DNA from: an uncultured Prevotellaceae bacterium
GTDB lineage: Bacteria > Bacteroidota > Bacteroidia > Bacteroidales > Bacteroidaceae
Assembly (NCBI GenBank): GCA_902790625.1
Contig: CADASP010000013.1
Location: forward strand, 1-64,000
Length of the DNA: 64,000 bases
Direction: 5' to 3'
The position numbers and the translations under genes are program-made. Positions within the stretch are counted from its first letter, which is position 1. Each line of letters starts with the position of its first letter. The notes beneath the pieces were generated by a model. It ran no database searches, had not been told where the DNA came from, and saw nothing but the letters and a program-made list of their open reading frames with translations. This document shows, piece after piece, positions 35,801 through 45,366 of the stretch.

Positions 35801-38800
35801 GGCTCCTCGACCCGTTCATCTACACTCGCGCCGAAGGCACTGCCGCCCAGCATGCCGGCGAGCTGTACATCAACGTGGGCGAGGTGAGCGAGGACGTGCT
35901 GCGCGACGGAAAGAAATTCTACGAGAGCGGCATGCCCGTCGACGGCACATCGGCCTTCGAGACCACCCAGTGGGGAAAGATTCCCAAGCAGGCCACGCAG
36001 ACCTACGCCTTCGCCACCACCAGCGGTAGCCGCGAGCGACAGGACGTGGGACTGAACGGACTCACCAACGACGAGGAGCGCACCTTCGGCCCCTATGCCG
36101 ACTGGCTGGGCAAGATTGGCGACGTGGTGCAGAACGACTCGCTGCTGGCAGCATGGCAGCAGGACCCCGCTGGCGACGACTACCACTACTTCCGTGGCAG
36201 CGACTTCGACAACGAGCGCCGCAGCATCATCGACCGCTATCGCCGCATCAACAACCCGCAGGGCAACTCGCCCAGCAGCGACAACCAGACCGAGAGCTAC
36301 GACACCAGCTACAAGAGTGGTCCCGACGTGGAGGACATCAACCAAGACTATACGCTCAACGAATATGAGCGCTACTTCCAGTATCGCATCCCCATCAGCG
36401 ACGACGAGCTACAGGCCTACAACCGTGGACAGAAAAGCGACGACTCGTATATCGTGGACCATCGCGACTACAACGCCAAGCTGCGCAACGGCGACACCCT
36501 CACCGTCAGATGGTATCAGTATCGTGTGCCCCTGCAGGAGTGGGAGAGCAAGGTGGGTGCCATCAACGACTTCACCAGCATCCGCTTCATGCGCATGTTC
36601 CTCACGGGCTTCGAGCAGCCCATCACGCTGCGCTTCGGCAGCCTCGACCTGGTGAAAGGCGAGTGGCGACAGTACAAGCAGAACTTGCAGACCAGTGCCG
36701 CCACCGAGACGGGAACGCTGGAGGTGAGCGCTGTGAACGTGGAGGAGAACACCGAGCGCCAGCCCGTGGCCTATGTGCTGCCACCGGGCATCACCCGAGT
36801 GACCGACCCCAACCAGCAGCAGCTCACCGAGGACAACGAGCAGTCGCTGTGCCTCACGGTGAAGAACCTCTCGCAGAATGAGTCGAAGGCTGTCTATCGC
36901 AACACCCACCTCGACCTGCGCCAATACAAGCGGCTGCAGATGTTCGTCCACGCCAACCACCTGGTGCCCAACTCCACGCAGCTGGAGGACAACCAGCTGG
37001 CCGTGTTCATCCGCTTAGGAAGCGACTACAAGAGCAACTACTACGAATACCTCATCCCGCTGAAGCTCACCCCCGAGGGACGCTACCACTGGAACGTGGC
37101 CAGCGACCGCCCCATCGTGTGGCCCCAAGAGAACATGCTCGACGTGAACCTCGCCGTGTTCACCGCGCTGAAGAAGGCCCGCAACAAAGCACGCGCCGAG
37201 GGCACCGCCAGCTACACACAGCTCTTCAGCGACTACGACCCCGACAAGCCCAACAACCGCATCAGCATCATCGGAAACCCCTCTTTGGGCGAAGTGAAGA
37301 CGATGGTGGTGGGCGTGCGCAACCTCAGCCCGGCACTGAAGAGCGGCGAAGTGTGGATCAACGAACTGCGCCTGCGCGAGGCCAACAACGAAGGTGGATG
37401 GGCGGCCAGCGGAGCCATGAACGTGCAGCTGAGCGACCTGGGAAGCCTGAACATGACGGGACGCTACATCACCGACGGCTTTGGCGGGCTGGAGCAGACC
37501 GTGATGCAGCGCAGCACCGAAACGGAGAAGTCGTACAGCGTCACTGCCAACATCGAGTTGGGCAAGCTCTTCCCCGACAAGGCGCAGGTGTCGGCGCCAC
37601 TCTACTATTCCTACACCAAGGAGACCATCAGCCCTAAGTATAACCCGTTAGACACCGATATGGACCTCGACGACGCCCTGGAGTCGGCCCTCGACCGCCG
37701 CGAGCGCGACAGCATAGAGTCCATCGCCGTCACCAAGCACATCACGCGCAACTTCTCACTGTCGAATGCTCGCGTGAACATCAAAAACAAGAAGCATCCG
37801 CTGCCCATCGACCCCGCCAACTTCTCATTCAGCTACAGCCACTCACACCGCAACACCACGGGCGAGACCACCGTCTTCGAGAACGAAGACCAGTGGCGCG
37901 GCACACTCAGCTACAACTATTCGCCAGTGTACAAGGCGTGGGAGCCGTTCAAGAAATCGAAGAGCAAGTCGAAGTGGATGCAGCTGCCCAAGGCCCTTGG
38001 GCTGAACTATCTGCCGCAGAACATCAGCTTCAACATGGAAATCACGCGCAACTACTATGAGCTGCAAGAGCGCGACATGGAGAACACCGAAGACCCCAGC
38101 CTGCCACTCACGTTCAGCGAACAGTTCCTGTGGAACCGCGACTTCTCCATCCGATGGGACCTGACGAAGAACCTGCACATGAACTTCCAGAGCGCCACGC
38201 ATGCAGAGATAGAAGAACCCTATACGCCCATCAACAAAGACCTCTATGCCGACCGCTACCAAGCCTGGAAAGACTCCGTCTGGCAGAGCATTGGCCACTG
38301 GGGCACGCCGCTCGACTACCGTCAGTCGTTCAGCGCCAGCTATCAGCTGCCCTTAGACAAACTCCCCATCTTCGACTGGGCCAAACTCGACGCCAAATAC
38401 GAGTCGAGCTACTCATGGCTCAGGGGAACCAAACTCGACAGCGGTGCCAGCCTGGGCAACACCATCCAAAACAACCGCAACGTCACGCTCAATGGCAACT
38501 TCAACCTGGAGACGCTCTACAACCACATCCCCTTCCTGAAGGCCACCAACGAGCGCTTCAAGAAGGCTCCACAGAAGAAGAACGACACCAAGAACACCAA
38601 GAAGCCCACGCAGCAATCGAAGAACTCCACCCAGCAAGGCAACAAGGACGCTGCACAGCAGGACAGCAAGGACAACAAAGACAATAAGGACAACAAAAAC
38701 AACAAGGAAGAGAAGGACCTGCCGAAGAACAAGAACACCTTCCAGAAGGAGATCACCCTGCTGCCCGACTCTGTCATCGAGGTGCAGCACGGCAAGAAGT

Positions 38801-40554
38801 CGAAGCGACTGCTCGTCAGCGCACGCGGTGCTGACGGCAAGGTGGTGCCGGTGAAATGGAAGGTCGTCGACGAGAACAAAATTAAGGTGTGGATGAAAGA
38901 CCTGCGCCCCACCCCACCGAAGAAAGCAGCAGAAGCGGCCGACAGCACCATCGTTTCGCAAAACGACAGCGTGGCAACAAAGAAATCCACCACGAAGAAA
39001 GACATGGCTTCCGACACTTCGCTGAAAGTAAAGATTTCCATCACGCCCAAGGAACCGCTCGACAACCAGTGGTGGTACAACGCCGCCCAGCAGACGGCCC
39101 GTATGCTGATGATGGTGCGCACGGTGAGCCTCACCTATCGCAACCAGCGCTCCATGGCGCTGCCAGGATTCATGCCCAACGTGGGCGACATGCTGGGCCA
39201 GCACTCGGGCGACATCCTCTCGCCAGGTCTCGACTTCGCCTTTGGACTCACGGGCGACAGCTATGTAGAAAAGGCTCTTGACCATGGGTGGCTGCTCTGC
39301 AGCGACAGCGTGGCCACGCCCAGCAGCAGCCAGTCGACAGAAGACCTGCAGCTGAGAGCAACATTGGAACCCATTCGCGACCTGAAGATCGACCTCAACG
39401 CCTCGCGCACAGAGAACCGTGCACGCAGCGTGCAGTTCATGTATGCCGGCATGCCCACCACCTACAGCGGCACCTTCAACATGACCACCCTCTCCATCGG
39501 CTCGGCATTAGAGGGCATGGGCGACGCCAACAACGGCTACCACTCGAAGACCTTCGACCGCTTCCTCGAAGCCATCCCCGAGTTCCGCGACCGTGTGCAA
39601 GCGCAATATCCCCAGGCAGACCAGACCGGGCGGACGGGTAGGACGGGCCAGAACATTCCCCAAACGCAGAATCCCGTCGACCCCTATAGTGCCGACGTGC
39701 TCATCCCTGCCTTCCTCAGCACCTACACCATGGGGGCTGGCAAGGGGCTGGGCTTCTTCCCTACGCTGACGCGCCTGCTGCCCAACTGGACGGTTCGCTA
39801 CTCTGGTCTGCAGAAGATTCCGTTCTTTGCCAACCACTTCAAGAGCGTGAATGTCAACCACAGCTACAAGAGCGTCTACAGCATCGGTTCCTACGCCAGC
39901 TACAGCTCGTGGATAGAGTACATGGGCGACCTGGGCTATGTGCAGGCCGCCGACGGCTCCTACACCCCGTCATCGCCCTACAACATCTCCACCGTCAGCA
40001 TCAACGAGCAGTTCGCTCCCCTGCTGGGCATGGATGTGACACTGAAAAACAACATGACGGTGAAACTGGAGTACAAGACGACACGCGTGCTCAACCTCTC
40101 GATGACCAGCGTCCAGCTCAACGAGCAACGCTCGAAGGACTGGGTGATAGGGCTGGGCTACAAAATCAGCAACATCAACCTCTTCGGCTCTGGCACCAGC
40201 CACCGCAAGGTGAAAGGCAGCAAGAAGGGCAGCAACGCCGATGAAGAGAACAACAGGTCGCAGACGACGAACAATCGGCGTGGCGGCGTGAACCACGACC
40301 TGAACACGCGCCTCGACATCAGCTTCCGCAAGCAGGCCGCCATCACACGCGACATCGCCAGCGGTGTCTCTTCGGCCAGCAGCGGCAACTCGGCATTGAA
40401 GATTTCGCTGGCTGCCGACTACACCCTGTCGCGCTACCTCACGCTCACCGCCTACTACGACCGCCAGACCAACACGCCCCTGCTCAGCAGCAGCAGCTAT
40501 CCCACCACCACGCAAGATTTCGGTGTCAGCGTGAAGTTCTCGCTCACCCGATGA
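32824..40554 (+). CDS. sprA: SprA, outer-membrane translocon of the type IX secretion system
   Basis: A 2,576-residue protein. A signal peptide (KRFAYILLLLLSITALAV) is followed by SprA-type blocks (VKTQGTAEIKMGF, KVGDKVNFNFNYNTEATMDF; ITLTGEFAQLIAGKAHG; YIDDFEGTKNLLD) and many beta strands to the C-terminal SVKFSL. SprA/Sov forms the giant beta-barrel through which type IX cargo crosses the outer membrane. Residues ~1914-1972 are a K/N/D/Q-rich low-complexity stretch (KDNKDNKDNKNNKEEKD), presumably a loop. The best start is TTG at 32824, since no ATG precedes the hydrophobic core in frame. It follows the restriction cassette; no ruvA, a frequent neighbour, is seen. Confidence 0.95.
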   Translation: MKRFAYILLLLLSITALAVTPSGFSLSPSGEASMLLPAPPIVGSSEELPPPPKDTIRIKRWRVQPTAPVEVADLDSSALDLRMPENVKQQVEYDDSLGVYFIGSKMGSGYLNTPIMMTPEEYLKWSERRARQQFFRQKDAENVKQKGEDKFSFSDMHFDLGPAEKIFGPGGVRVKTQGTAEIKMGFTKKDIDNPSLPIRNRKTTSFDFDEKINLSANAKVGDKVNFNFNYNTEATMDFDTKNLKLKYDGKEDEIIKKVEAGNVTFPSNNSLVHGAASLFGIATDLQFGKLKLQTVVSQKKSTSSSVSSKGGVSTTPFEIDVADYEENRHFFLSHFFRQQYDQAMKTLPNLTTGININRVEVWVTNKSGTTSNSRNIVAFTDLGESAVIKNPIWSATSQGVPSNQANDLYSTIVANIDTAGRNIDLVSTQLETINGMVGGVDYEKLAAARLLTSTEYSLNSSLGYITLKQGLQTDQVLAVAYEFTYGGQTFQVGEFSTDVTQTNQCLFVKSLKNTSSNPTQGNWDLMMKNVYYLAYRVEKEKFKLDIKYQSDTTGTYLTYLPEEALKSTTLLKVMGLDRLDANMKPHANGQFDFVQGYTISDGRIFLPSAEPFGDYLRNYLKQQGMGDLADKYCFDQLYDSTKTVARQNAERDKFILTGQYKGTAANVISLNATNVPQGSVVVTAGGVTLTEGSDYTVNYSAGEVTILNQSIIDAGTNVNVSCESNTDYGMHRKTMFGVNWEYDFNKNFSLGGTLMHLTEQALTTKVGMGEEPLNNTLWGLNLNWKQESQWLTNALDKLPLLHLTQPSQITLTGEFAQLIAGKAHGTQDNASYIDDFEGTKNLLDVSDPKAWVLSSVPSMFAESADKDGITSGYGRALLSWYNVDPIFTRRSSSLTPAHIKSDLNQLSNHYVREVYVRELYPNRDQSSYSGATSTLPVLNLTYYPQERGPYNLTLDYNTDGTLRNPAQRWGGMMRRMDITTDFEEANIEYIEFWLLDPFIYTRAEGTAAQHAGELYINVGEVSEDVLRDGKKFYESGMPVDGTSAFETTQWGKIPKQATQTYAFATTSGSRERQDVGLNGLTNDEERTFGPYADWLGKIGDVVQNDSLLAAWQQDPAGDDYHYFRGSDFDNERRSIIDRYRRINNPQGNSPSSDNQTESYDTSYKSGPDVEDINQDYTLNEYERYFQYRIPISDDELQAYNRGQKSDDSYIVDHRDYNAKLRNGDTLTVRWYQYRVPLQEWESKVGAINDFTSIRFMRMFLTGFEQPITLRFGSLDLVKGEWRQYKQNLQTSAATETGTLEVSAVNVEENTERQPVAYVLPPGITRVTDPNQQQLTEDNEQSLCLTVKNLSQNESKAVYRNTHLDLRQYKRLQMFVHANHLVPNSTQLEDNQLAVFIRLGSDYKSNYYEYLIPLKLTPEGRYHWNVASDRPIVWPQENMLDVNLAVFTALKKARNKARAEGTASYTQLFSDYDPDKPNNRISIIGNPSLGEVKTMVVGVRNLSPALKSGEVWINELRLREANNEGGWAASGAMNVQLSDLGSLNMTGRYITDGFGGLEQTVMQRSTETEKSYSVTANIELGKLFPDKAQVSAPLYYSYTKETISPKYNPLDTDMDLDDALESALDRRERDSIESIAVTKHITRNFSLSNARVNIKNKKHPLPIDPANFSFSYSHSHRNTTGETTVFENEDQWRGTLSYNYSPVYKAWEPFKKSKSKSKWMQLPKALGLNYLPQNISFNMEITRNYYELQERDMENTEDPSLPLTFSEQFLWNRDFSIRWDLTKNLHMNFQSATHAEIEEPYTPINKDLYADRYQAWKDSVWQSIGHWGTPLDYRQSFSASYQLPLDKLPIFDWAKLDAKYESSYSWLRGTKLDSGASLGNTIQNNRNVTLNGNFNLETLYNHIPFLKATNERFKKAPQKKNDTKNTKKPTQQSKNSTQQGNKDAAQQDSKDNKDNKDNKNNKEEKDLPKNKNTFQKEITLLPDSVIEVQHGKKSKRLLVSARGADGKVVPVKWKVVDENKIKVWMKDLRPTPPKKAAEAADSTIVSQNDSVATKKSTTKKDMASDTSLKVKISITPKEPLDNQWWYNAAQQTARMLMMVRTVSLTYRNQRSMALPGFMPNVGDMLGQHSGDILSPGLDFAFGLTGDSYVEKALDHGWLLCSDSVATPSSSQSTEDLQLRATLEPIRDLKIDLNASRTENRARSVQFMYAGMPTTYSGTFNMTTLSIGSALEGMGDANNGYHSKTFDRFLEAIPEFRDRVQAQYPQADQTGRTGRTGQNIPQTQNPVDPYSADVLIPAFLSTYTMGAGKGLGFFPTLTRLLPNWTVRYSGLQKIPFFANHFKSVNVNHSYKSVYSIGSYASYSSWIEYMGDLGYVQAADGSYTPSSPYNISTVSINEQFAPLLGMDVTLKNNMTVKLEYKTTRVLNLSMTSVQLNEQRSKDWVIGLGYKISNINLFGSGTSHRKVKGSKKGSNADEENNRSQTTNNRRGGVNHDLNTRLDISFRKQAAITRDIASGVSSASSGNSALKISLAADYTLSRYLTLTAYYDRQTNTPLLSSSSYPTTTQDFGVSVKFSLTR

Positions 40555-40575
40555 CGAAACATATAAACCAGCAGA

Positions 40576-41844
40576 ATGATGAATGCCGAAGAACTGCGCT
40601 CGAAGCGCATCGCAGTGCTGCTGTCGGGAGGTGTCGACAGCTCGGTGGTGGTTTACGAGCTGGCACGCCAAGGGCTGCACCCCGACTGCTTCTACATCAA
40701 GATTGGCCCTGAGGAGCAGGAGGCCTGGGACTGCTCCATGGAGGAGGACATGGAAATGGCTACCGCCGTGGCCGCGAAATATGGCTGCCGTCTGGAGGTG
40801 GTGGACTGCCACCGCGAGTATTGGCAGCAGGTGACGCGCTACACCATGGAGAAGGTGCGTGCCGGACTCACGCCCAACCCCGACGTGATGTGCAACCGCC
40901 TCATCAAGTTTGGAGCCTTCCACGAGAAGCGGGGCAAGGACTACGACCTGATAGCCACCGGCCACTACGCTCAGACGGAGACGGAAATAGTGCATGGCAC
41001 ATCGTCAGATAGTACATTGAAGTGGCTGTGCACCGCCCCCGACCCCGTGAAAGACCAGACCGACTTTCTGGCGCAGATTGACGACTGGCAGTTGCAGAAG
41101 GCCATCTTCCCCATTGGGCACTACGTGAAGGACGAGGTGCGCCACATCGCCGAGCGCGAGCACTTGGTGAGCGCTCACCGCCGCGACTCGCAGGGCATCT
41201 GCTTCCTGGGAAAGATTGACTACAACGAGTATCTGCGCCGTTTCTTAGGCGAGTTGCCGGGCGACGTGATAGAGCTGGAAACGGGAAAGAAGATAGGCAC
41301 TCACCAAGGCCATTGGTTTCACACCATCGGCCAGCGCAAGGGTCTTGGCCTGGGCGGCGGACCTTGGTTTGTGGTGAAGAAGGACATCGAGGCCAACATC
41401 CTCTATGTGAGCCACGGCTACGACCCGCAGACAGCCTACTGCCAGCACTTCCTCATCCGCGACTTCCACAGTCTGAACGGCGTTATGCCCCCCGTGGGCG
41501 AGGCCGTCACCATCAAGATACGCCACACACCCGAATGGCACGCCGCCACACTGGAGACGTTGAACGTTGAACGTGAAACGTTGAACGACGAATGTCCACC
41601 CTCCCCCCTCCTCCCTCCTCCCTCAACCCTCCACCTTCAACCCTCCACCCTCCACCTTCCACCCTCCACCCTCAACCCTCCACCCTCCACCCTCCACCTT
41701 CCACCCTCCACCTTCATCGTCCACTCCTCCGTGCCCATCCATGGCGTGGCGCCGGGGCAATTCTGCGTTGTCTACGATGCCCAGCACCACCGCTGCTATG
41801 GCTCGGCCGAAATCGGCATCTCTGGTCGGGTGGCGCGCTTATAA
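40576..41844 (+). CDS. mnmA: tRNA 2-thiouridylase MnmA with repeat-derived insertion
   Basis: A 422-residue protein. The PP-loop SGGVDSS (17-23), NPDVMCNRLIKF (first catalytic Cys), HRRDSQGICFLG (second Cys) and HTIGQRKGLGLGGG are intact, so it should 2-thiolate U34 of Lys, Glu and Gln tRNAs. About 54 codons (41555-41717) between IRHTPEWHAATLE and SVPIHGVAPGQFCVVYD are low-complexity, encoded by GTTGAACG and CCTCCACC micro-repeats (PPSTLHLPPSTLN). This makes the protein some 50-60 residues longer than usual, in the C-terminal barrel. The stop codon sits in an 18-bp palindrome (41833-41850). It starts 21 bp after sprA. Confidence 0.92.
   Translation: MMNAEELRSKRIAVLLSGGVDSSVVVYELARQGLHPDCFYIKIGPEEQEAWDCSMEEDMEMATAVAAKYGCRLEVVDCHREYWQQVTRYTMEKVRAGLTPNPDVMCNRLIKFGAFHEKRGKDYDLIATGHYAQTETEIVHGTSSDSTLKWLCTAPDPVKDQTDFLAQIDDWQLQKAIFPIGHYVKDEVRHIAEREHLVSAHRRDSQGICFLGKIDYNEYLRRFLGELPGDVIELETGKKIGTHQGHWFHTIGQRKGLGLGGGPWFVVKKDIEANILYVSHGYDPQTAYCQHFLIRDFHSLNGVMPPVGEAVTIKIRHTPEWHAATLETLNVERETLNDECPPSPLLPPPSTLHLQPSTLHLPPSTLNPPPSTLHLPPSTFIVHSSVPIHGVAPGQFCVVYDAQHHRCYGSAEIGISGRVARL
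41555..41717 (+). repeat. Micro-repeats (families b and d) inserted in mnmA
   Basis: Tandem GTTGAACGTTGAACG-like units (41561-41589), then CCTCCACCTTCAACC/CCACCCTCCACC units (41593-41716), read in frame with mnmA. The reading frame stays open through all of it. Confidence 0.9.
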
Positions 41845-41850
41845 GCGCGC
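41833..41850. repeat. Perfect 18-bp palindrome over the mnmA stop codon
   Basis: GCGCGCTTATAAGCGCGC contains the mnmA TAA at its centre and could act as a short terminator or RNA-protecting hairpin. Confidence 0.8.
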
Positions 41851-41903
41851 ATCATCCGCATTCCCCCTCCCCTCGTCGCCCCCTCTCTATCATTGCGTCA
41901 TTT

Positions 41904-42383
41904 ATGAAGAAATCACTCCCTTTCCTTCTCTCGACGCTGCTCCTTTCCGCCTGCGCCACCCAGCAACAGCGTGCCGAAGAGCGCAGCCTGAAAGCCGAAC
42001 AGATGAGCGCGGCCATCGCCCAGCGTCGGCTGCACATCGACATCAGCGGCATGAACACCCTGCGCTATGGCAGCCACAGGGTGACTCCCGACTTCTACCT
42101 GGAACTGCGTGGCGACACCCTCGTGAGCTATCTCCCCTTCTACGGCCAGGCCTACCATTCGGCCACCTACAGCACGCCTTCGCAGGGCCTCAACTTCACT
42201 GCTCCAGTGGAGAAGCTGATTGAAAGTCGCCACAAGCGGGGCATGACACGCTTGGAGATGCTGGTGAACAGCGATGAAGACCACTACGTCTATCGCCTTG
42301 AGCTGTATCCCAACGGACAAGCCTACATCCAAGTGCGTGGCCAATATCGCGACACCATCAGCTTCGACGGCGTTTGCAAATAA
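41904..42383 (+). CDS. DUF4251-type lipoprotein
   Basis: A 159-residue protein. MKKSLPFLLSTLLLSAC is a lipoprotein signal peptide (Cys17). The rest (FYLELRGDTLVSYLPFYGQAY, TPSQGLNFTAPVEKL, YVYRLELYPNGQAYIQV) matches the DUF4251 pattern of small beta-rich Bacteroidetes lipoproteins of unknown role. ATG at 41904 is chosen because the upstream in-frame extension is micro-repeat and mnmA sequence. It lies 59 bp after mnmA and converges with dacB across the dispersed element. Confidence 0.8.
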   Translation: MKKSLPFLLSTLLLSACATQQQRAEERSLKAEQMSAAIAQRRLHIDISGMNTLRYGSHRVTPDFYLELRGDTLVSYLPFYGQAYHSATYSTPSQGLNFTAPVEKLIESRHKRGMTRLEMLVNSDEDHYVYRLELYPNGQAYIQVRGQYRDTISFDGVCK

Positions 42384-42510
42384 GCTAAATCGAATCTCAC
42401 GAATTACACGAATGGTGCCACCCAATGGATGGCTTTTGGCTGAGAAGCGCCAAACACGGCGGCATGCGACAATAAATTCGTGAAAATCAAAGGTTTTTGT
42501 GCCACGTGGC

Positions 42511-42602
42511 CGCATGGCAAAATTTGGAGCGCTCCAAAGGAAAAAAAGTCAACGCCAAATTAAAATTTGGAGCGCTCCAAATTTTTGTCCCAGGCCCTGG
42601 GA
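42511..42602 (-). repeat. Dispersed double-palindrome element, copy D (inverted)
   Basis: Read on the minus strand: TCCCAGGGCCTGGGA (42588-42602), a perfect 24-bp palindrome (42562-42585), TTGGCGTTGACTTTTTTT (about 42542-42559), a second palindrome core TTTGGAGCGCTCCAAA (42523-42538), then GCCATGC. Lies between two convergent genes; the rest of the 277-bp gap (42384-42660) holds ACGAATTACACG micro-repeat traces (42386-42412) and nothing else recognised. Confidence 0.85.
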
Positions 42603-42660
42603 TTTTTCGGTAGTCATGCGAAGCACCCTGTTGGCGGCGGCAAAGCGCAGCAGGGCGTGC

Positions 42661-43938
42661 TCATGGCATGCACAGCGCCTGGCACACACGGTCTTGGAAG
42701 TCGCGGCCCTCGGCAGCCCGCTTGATGCCCTGGTTGATGATGCTGAAGCAGAGGCGATGGCCATTGGGCGCTGTGAGATAGCCGGCTAATGCCGACACGC
42801 CCGTCACGGTTCCCGTCTTTGCCTGCACGTTGCCTTGGGCGGCCGTCTCCAGCATGCGCTTCTTCAGCGTGCCGTCGACACCCGCAATGGGCAGCGAGGG
42901 AAGCAGGTGGTTGTAGATTTGAGGGTGCTGCCACACATAGCGCAGCAGCATCACCTGAGCCTCAGCCGACAGGTAATTATAGAGCGACAGTCCGCTGCCA
43001 TCGGCCAACCGATATTGATCGCCCTGCAGCCCTGCCCTTTCCATCAGCTGCATCTCCACCTTTCGGGCATCCTTCGCCGTGGCGGGCCTGCTGCCGGTGC
43101 TGGCCGCCACTTGGTAGTAGGTGGCCTCGGCATAGAGGTTGTCGCTCTCTTTCATCATCTGCTGCAGCACCTCGTCGATGCCGTGGCTGCGCGTGCATAT
43201 CAGCTTGGCATCGGCGGGCAACGAGCCGCCAACGATGGTGACACCATTAGTGGCGATGCCTGCCGAGCGCAACTCGCGCAGCAGTTGACTGGCAAAGTCG
43301 GGCTTGCCCTCGCAGAGCAGCGGCGACAGTGTGGGGTTGTCGTCGTCCCAGCACCAGCCCTCGCCCCATTTCTCGGCATCCTTCATCGAACAGTCGGTCA
43401 CCAGCCGACCGCGAATGCTCTTCACACCCTTTTTCTTCAGCTCCCGAGCAAAAGACTGCATGTCGCCACGACCGAACATGGGGTCCATACCCCCACGGCA
43501 TATCAGGTCGCCACGCAGTTGCCCCTGCTCTATCTTCCCTTTATAATATAAAGATGTGTTGTATTGATGGCTGGCACCCAGCACGTCGAGGGCTGTGATG
43601 GCCGTGAGTAGCTTCATGGTCGATGCCGTGCGCATCAGATGTCGCGGGTGGTGGGCATAGAGCATCGAGTCGGCGGTGAGGTCCCACACCATCAGCCCCA
43701 GCTGCGTGGTCTCCATCAGCGAGTCGTCGACCAGCGCATCGAGCCTCGACAGCACCAGCTGGCGATAGGGCACCACCAGCACCGTGCTGTCGGCACCCCA
43801 TTGGCGTCCCACCATCGACGTGTCGACGGCGGTGGGTTCTACATTGTTGTTCACTTGCGCGTGGCCCACGAGTGGCAACAGCAGCATCATGGGCAGCAGA
43901 GAGCACAGGGCGTGCTTCACTTTTAAATATGTATTCAT
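42661..43938 (-). CDS. dacB: D-alanyl-D-alanine carboxypeptidase/endopeptidase (PBP4, peptidase S13)
   Basis: About 425 residues. Signal peptide VKHALCSLLPMMLLLPLVGHA. Penicillin-binding motifs are TASTMK (S-x-x-K, catalytic Ser), ESDNLYAEA (S-x-N) and AKTGTVTG (K-T-G). It trims peptidoglycan peptides in the periplasm. The promoter at 43962-43992 places transcription start near 43955, so the ATG at 43938 or 43944 must be used; the longer frame from 44004 would begin upstream of the promoter. The leader is very short (~11-17 nt). Divergent from recA. Confidence 0.92.
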   Translation of the reverse strand: MNTYLKVKHALCSLLPMMLLLPLVGHAQVNNNVEPTAVDTSMVGRQWGADSTVLVVPYRQLVLSRLDALVDDSLMETTQLGLMVWDLTADSMLYAHHPRHLMRTASTMKLLTAITALDVLGASHQYNTSLYYKGKIEQGQLRGDLICRGGMDPMFGRGDMQSFARELKKKGVKSIRGRLVTDCSMKDAEKWGEGWCWDDDNPTLSPLLCEGKPDFASQLLRELRSAGIATNGVTIVGGSLPADAKLICTRSHGIDEVLQQMMKESDNLYAEATYYQVAASTGSRPATAKDARKVEMQLMERAGLQGDQYRLADGSGLSLYNYLSAEAQVMLLRYVWQHPQIYNHLLPSLPIAGVDGTLKKRMLETAAQGNVQAKTGTVTGVSALAGYLTAPNGHRLCFSIINQGIKRAAEGRDFQDRVCQALCMP

Positions 43939-43961
43939 CGGCATGGTCGGTTTTGTTGATA

Positions 43962-43992
43962 CAAAGATACTGCTTTTTCCACGACCTGCAAA
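43962..43992 (-). promoter_or_regulatory. dacB: Promoter of dacB
   Basis: Minus strand TTTG (43989-43992), 19 bases, TATCTTTG (43962-43969). This rules out start codons above about 43955. Confidence 0.6.
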
Positions 43993-44009
43993 ATTATTGG
44001 CCAAATTAT

Positions 44010-44040
44010 TTTGTCAGTCGATGGATTTGTAGTAACTTTG
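44010..44040 (+). promoter_or_regulatory. recA: Promoter of recA
   Basis: TTTG (44010-44013), 19 bases, TAACTTTG followed by CAG (44033-44040), 33 bases before the ATG. No obvious SOS-box palindrome is seen around it. Confidence 0.65.
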
Positions 44041-44073
44041 CAGCAATCATTCACCCAAATACAACACCAAGCT

Positions 44074-45108
<1,035 letters not shown>

Positions 45109-45254
45109 GAACTCTTTTGGTGAACACGCACCCAGAGGTCCAGAATACGGTGAAGCATCTAAGCTCGGACGAAAAATCGACTTTATTACCCTTTTGCCCC
45201 AATCGCTGAAAGCCGTCGCTCCGGCAAAAAGTTTGAAAAAGCCGTAGCAAAAGT

Positions 45255-45310
45255 TTATTCCACGTCGTGGAACGATAAAACCACGACGTGGAACAATAAA
45301 ACCACGATGA
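45255..45310. repeat. CCACGTCGTGG inverted/direct repeats downstream of recA
   Basis: TTCCACGTCGTGGAA (45258-45272, near-perfect palindrome), then CCACGACGTGGAA (45281-45293) and CCACGATGAG, separated by AATAAAA. It can form more than one hairpin and could serve as the recA 3' end. The remaining ~150 bp of this 258-bp gap shows nothing recognisable. Confidence 0.6.
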
Positions 45311-45366
45311 GAAATAAACTTTTCTGCGCATACCAAATCTTTTAGAGCCATTCCTAACCCCTCTGA

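Noticed and set aside
41592..41903. Pro/Ser/His-rich extension upstream of the DUF4251 lipoprotein
   Set aside because: It overlaps mnmA in another frame and translates the CCTCCACC repeat; the lipoprotein has a complete signal peptide from 41904.
43945..44004. Upstream start for dacB
   Set aside because: The promoter elements at 43962-43992 lie within it, so it cannot be transcribed from that promoter.
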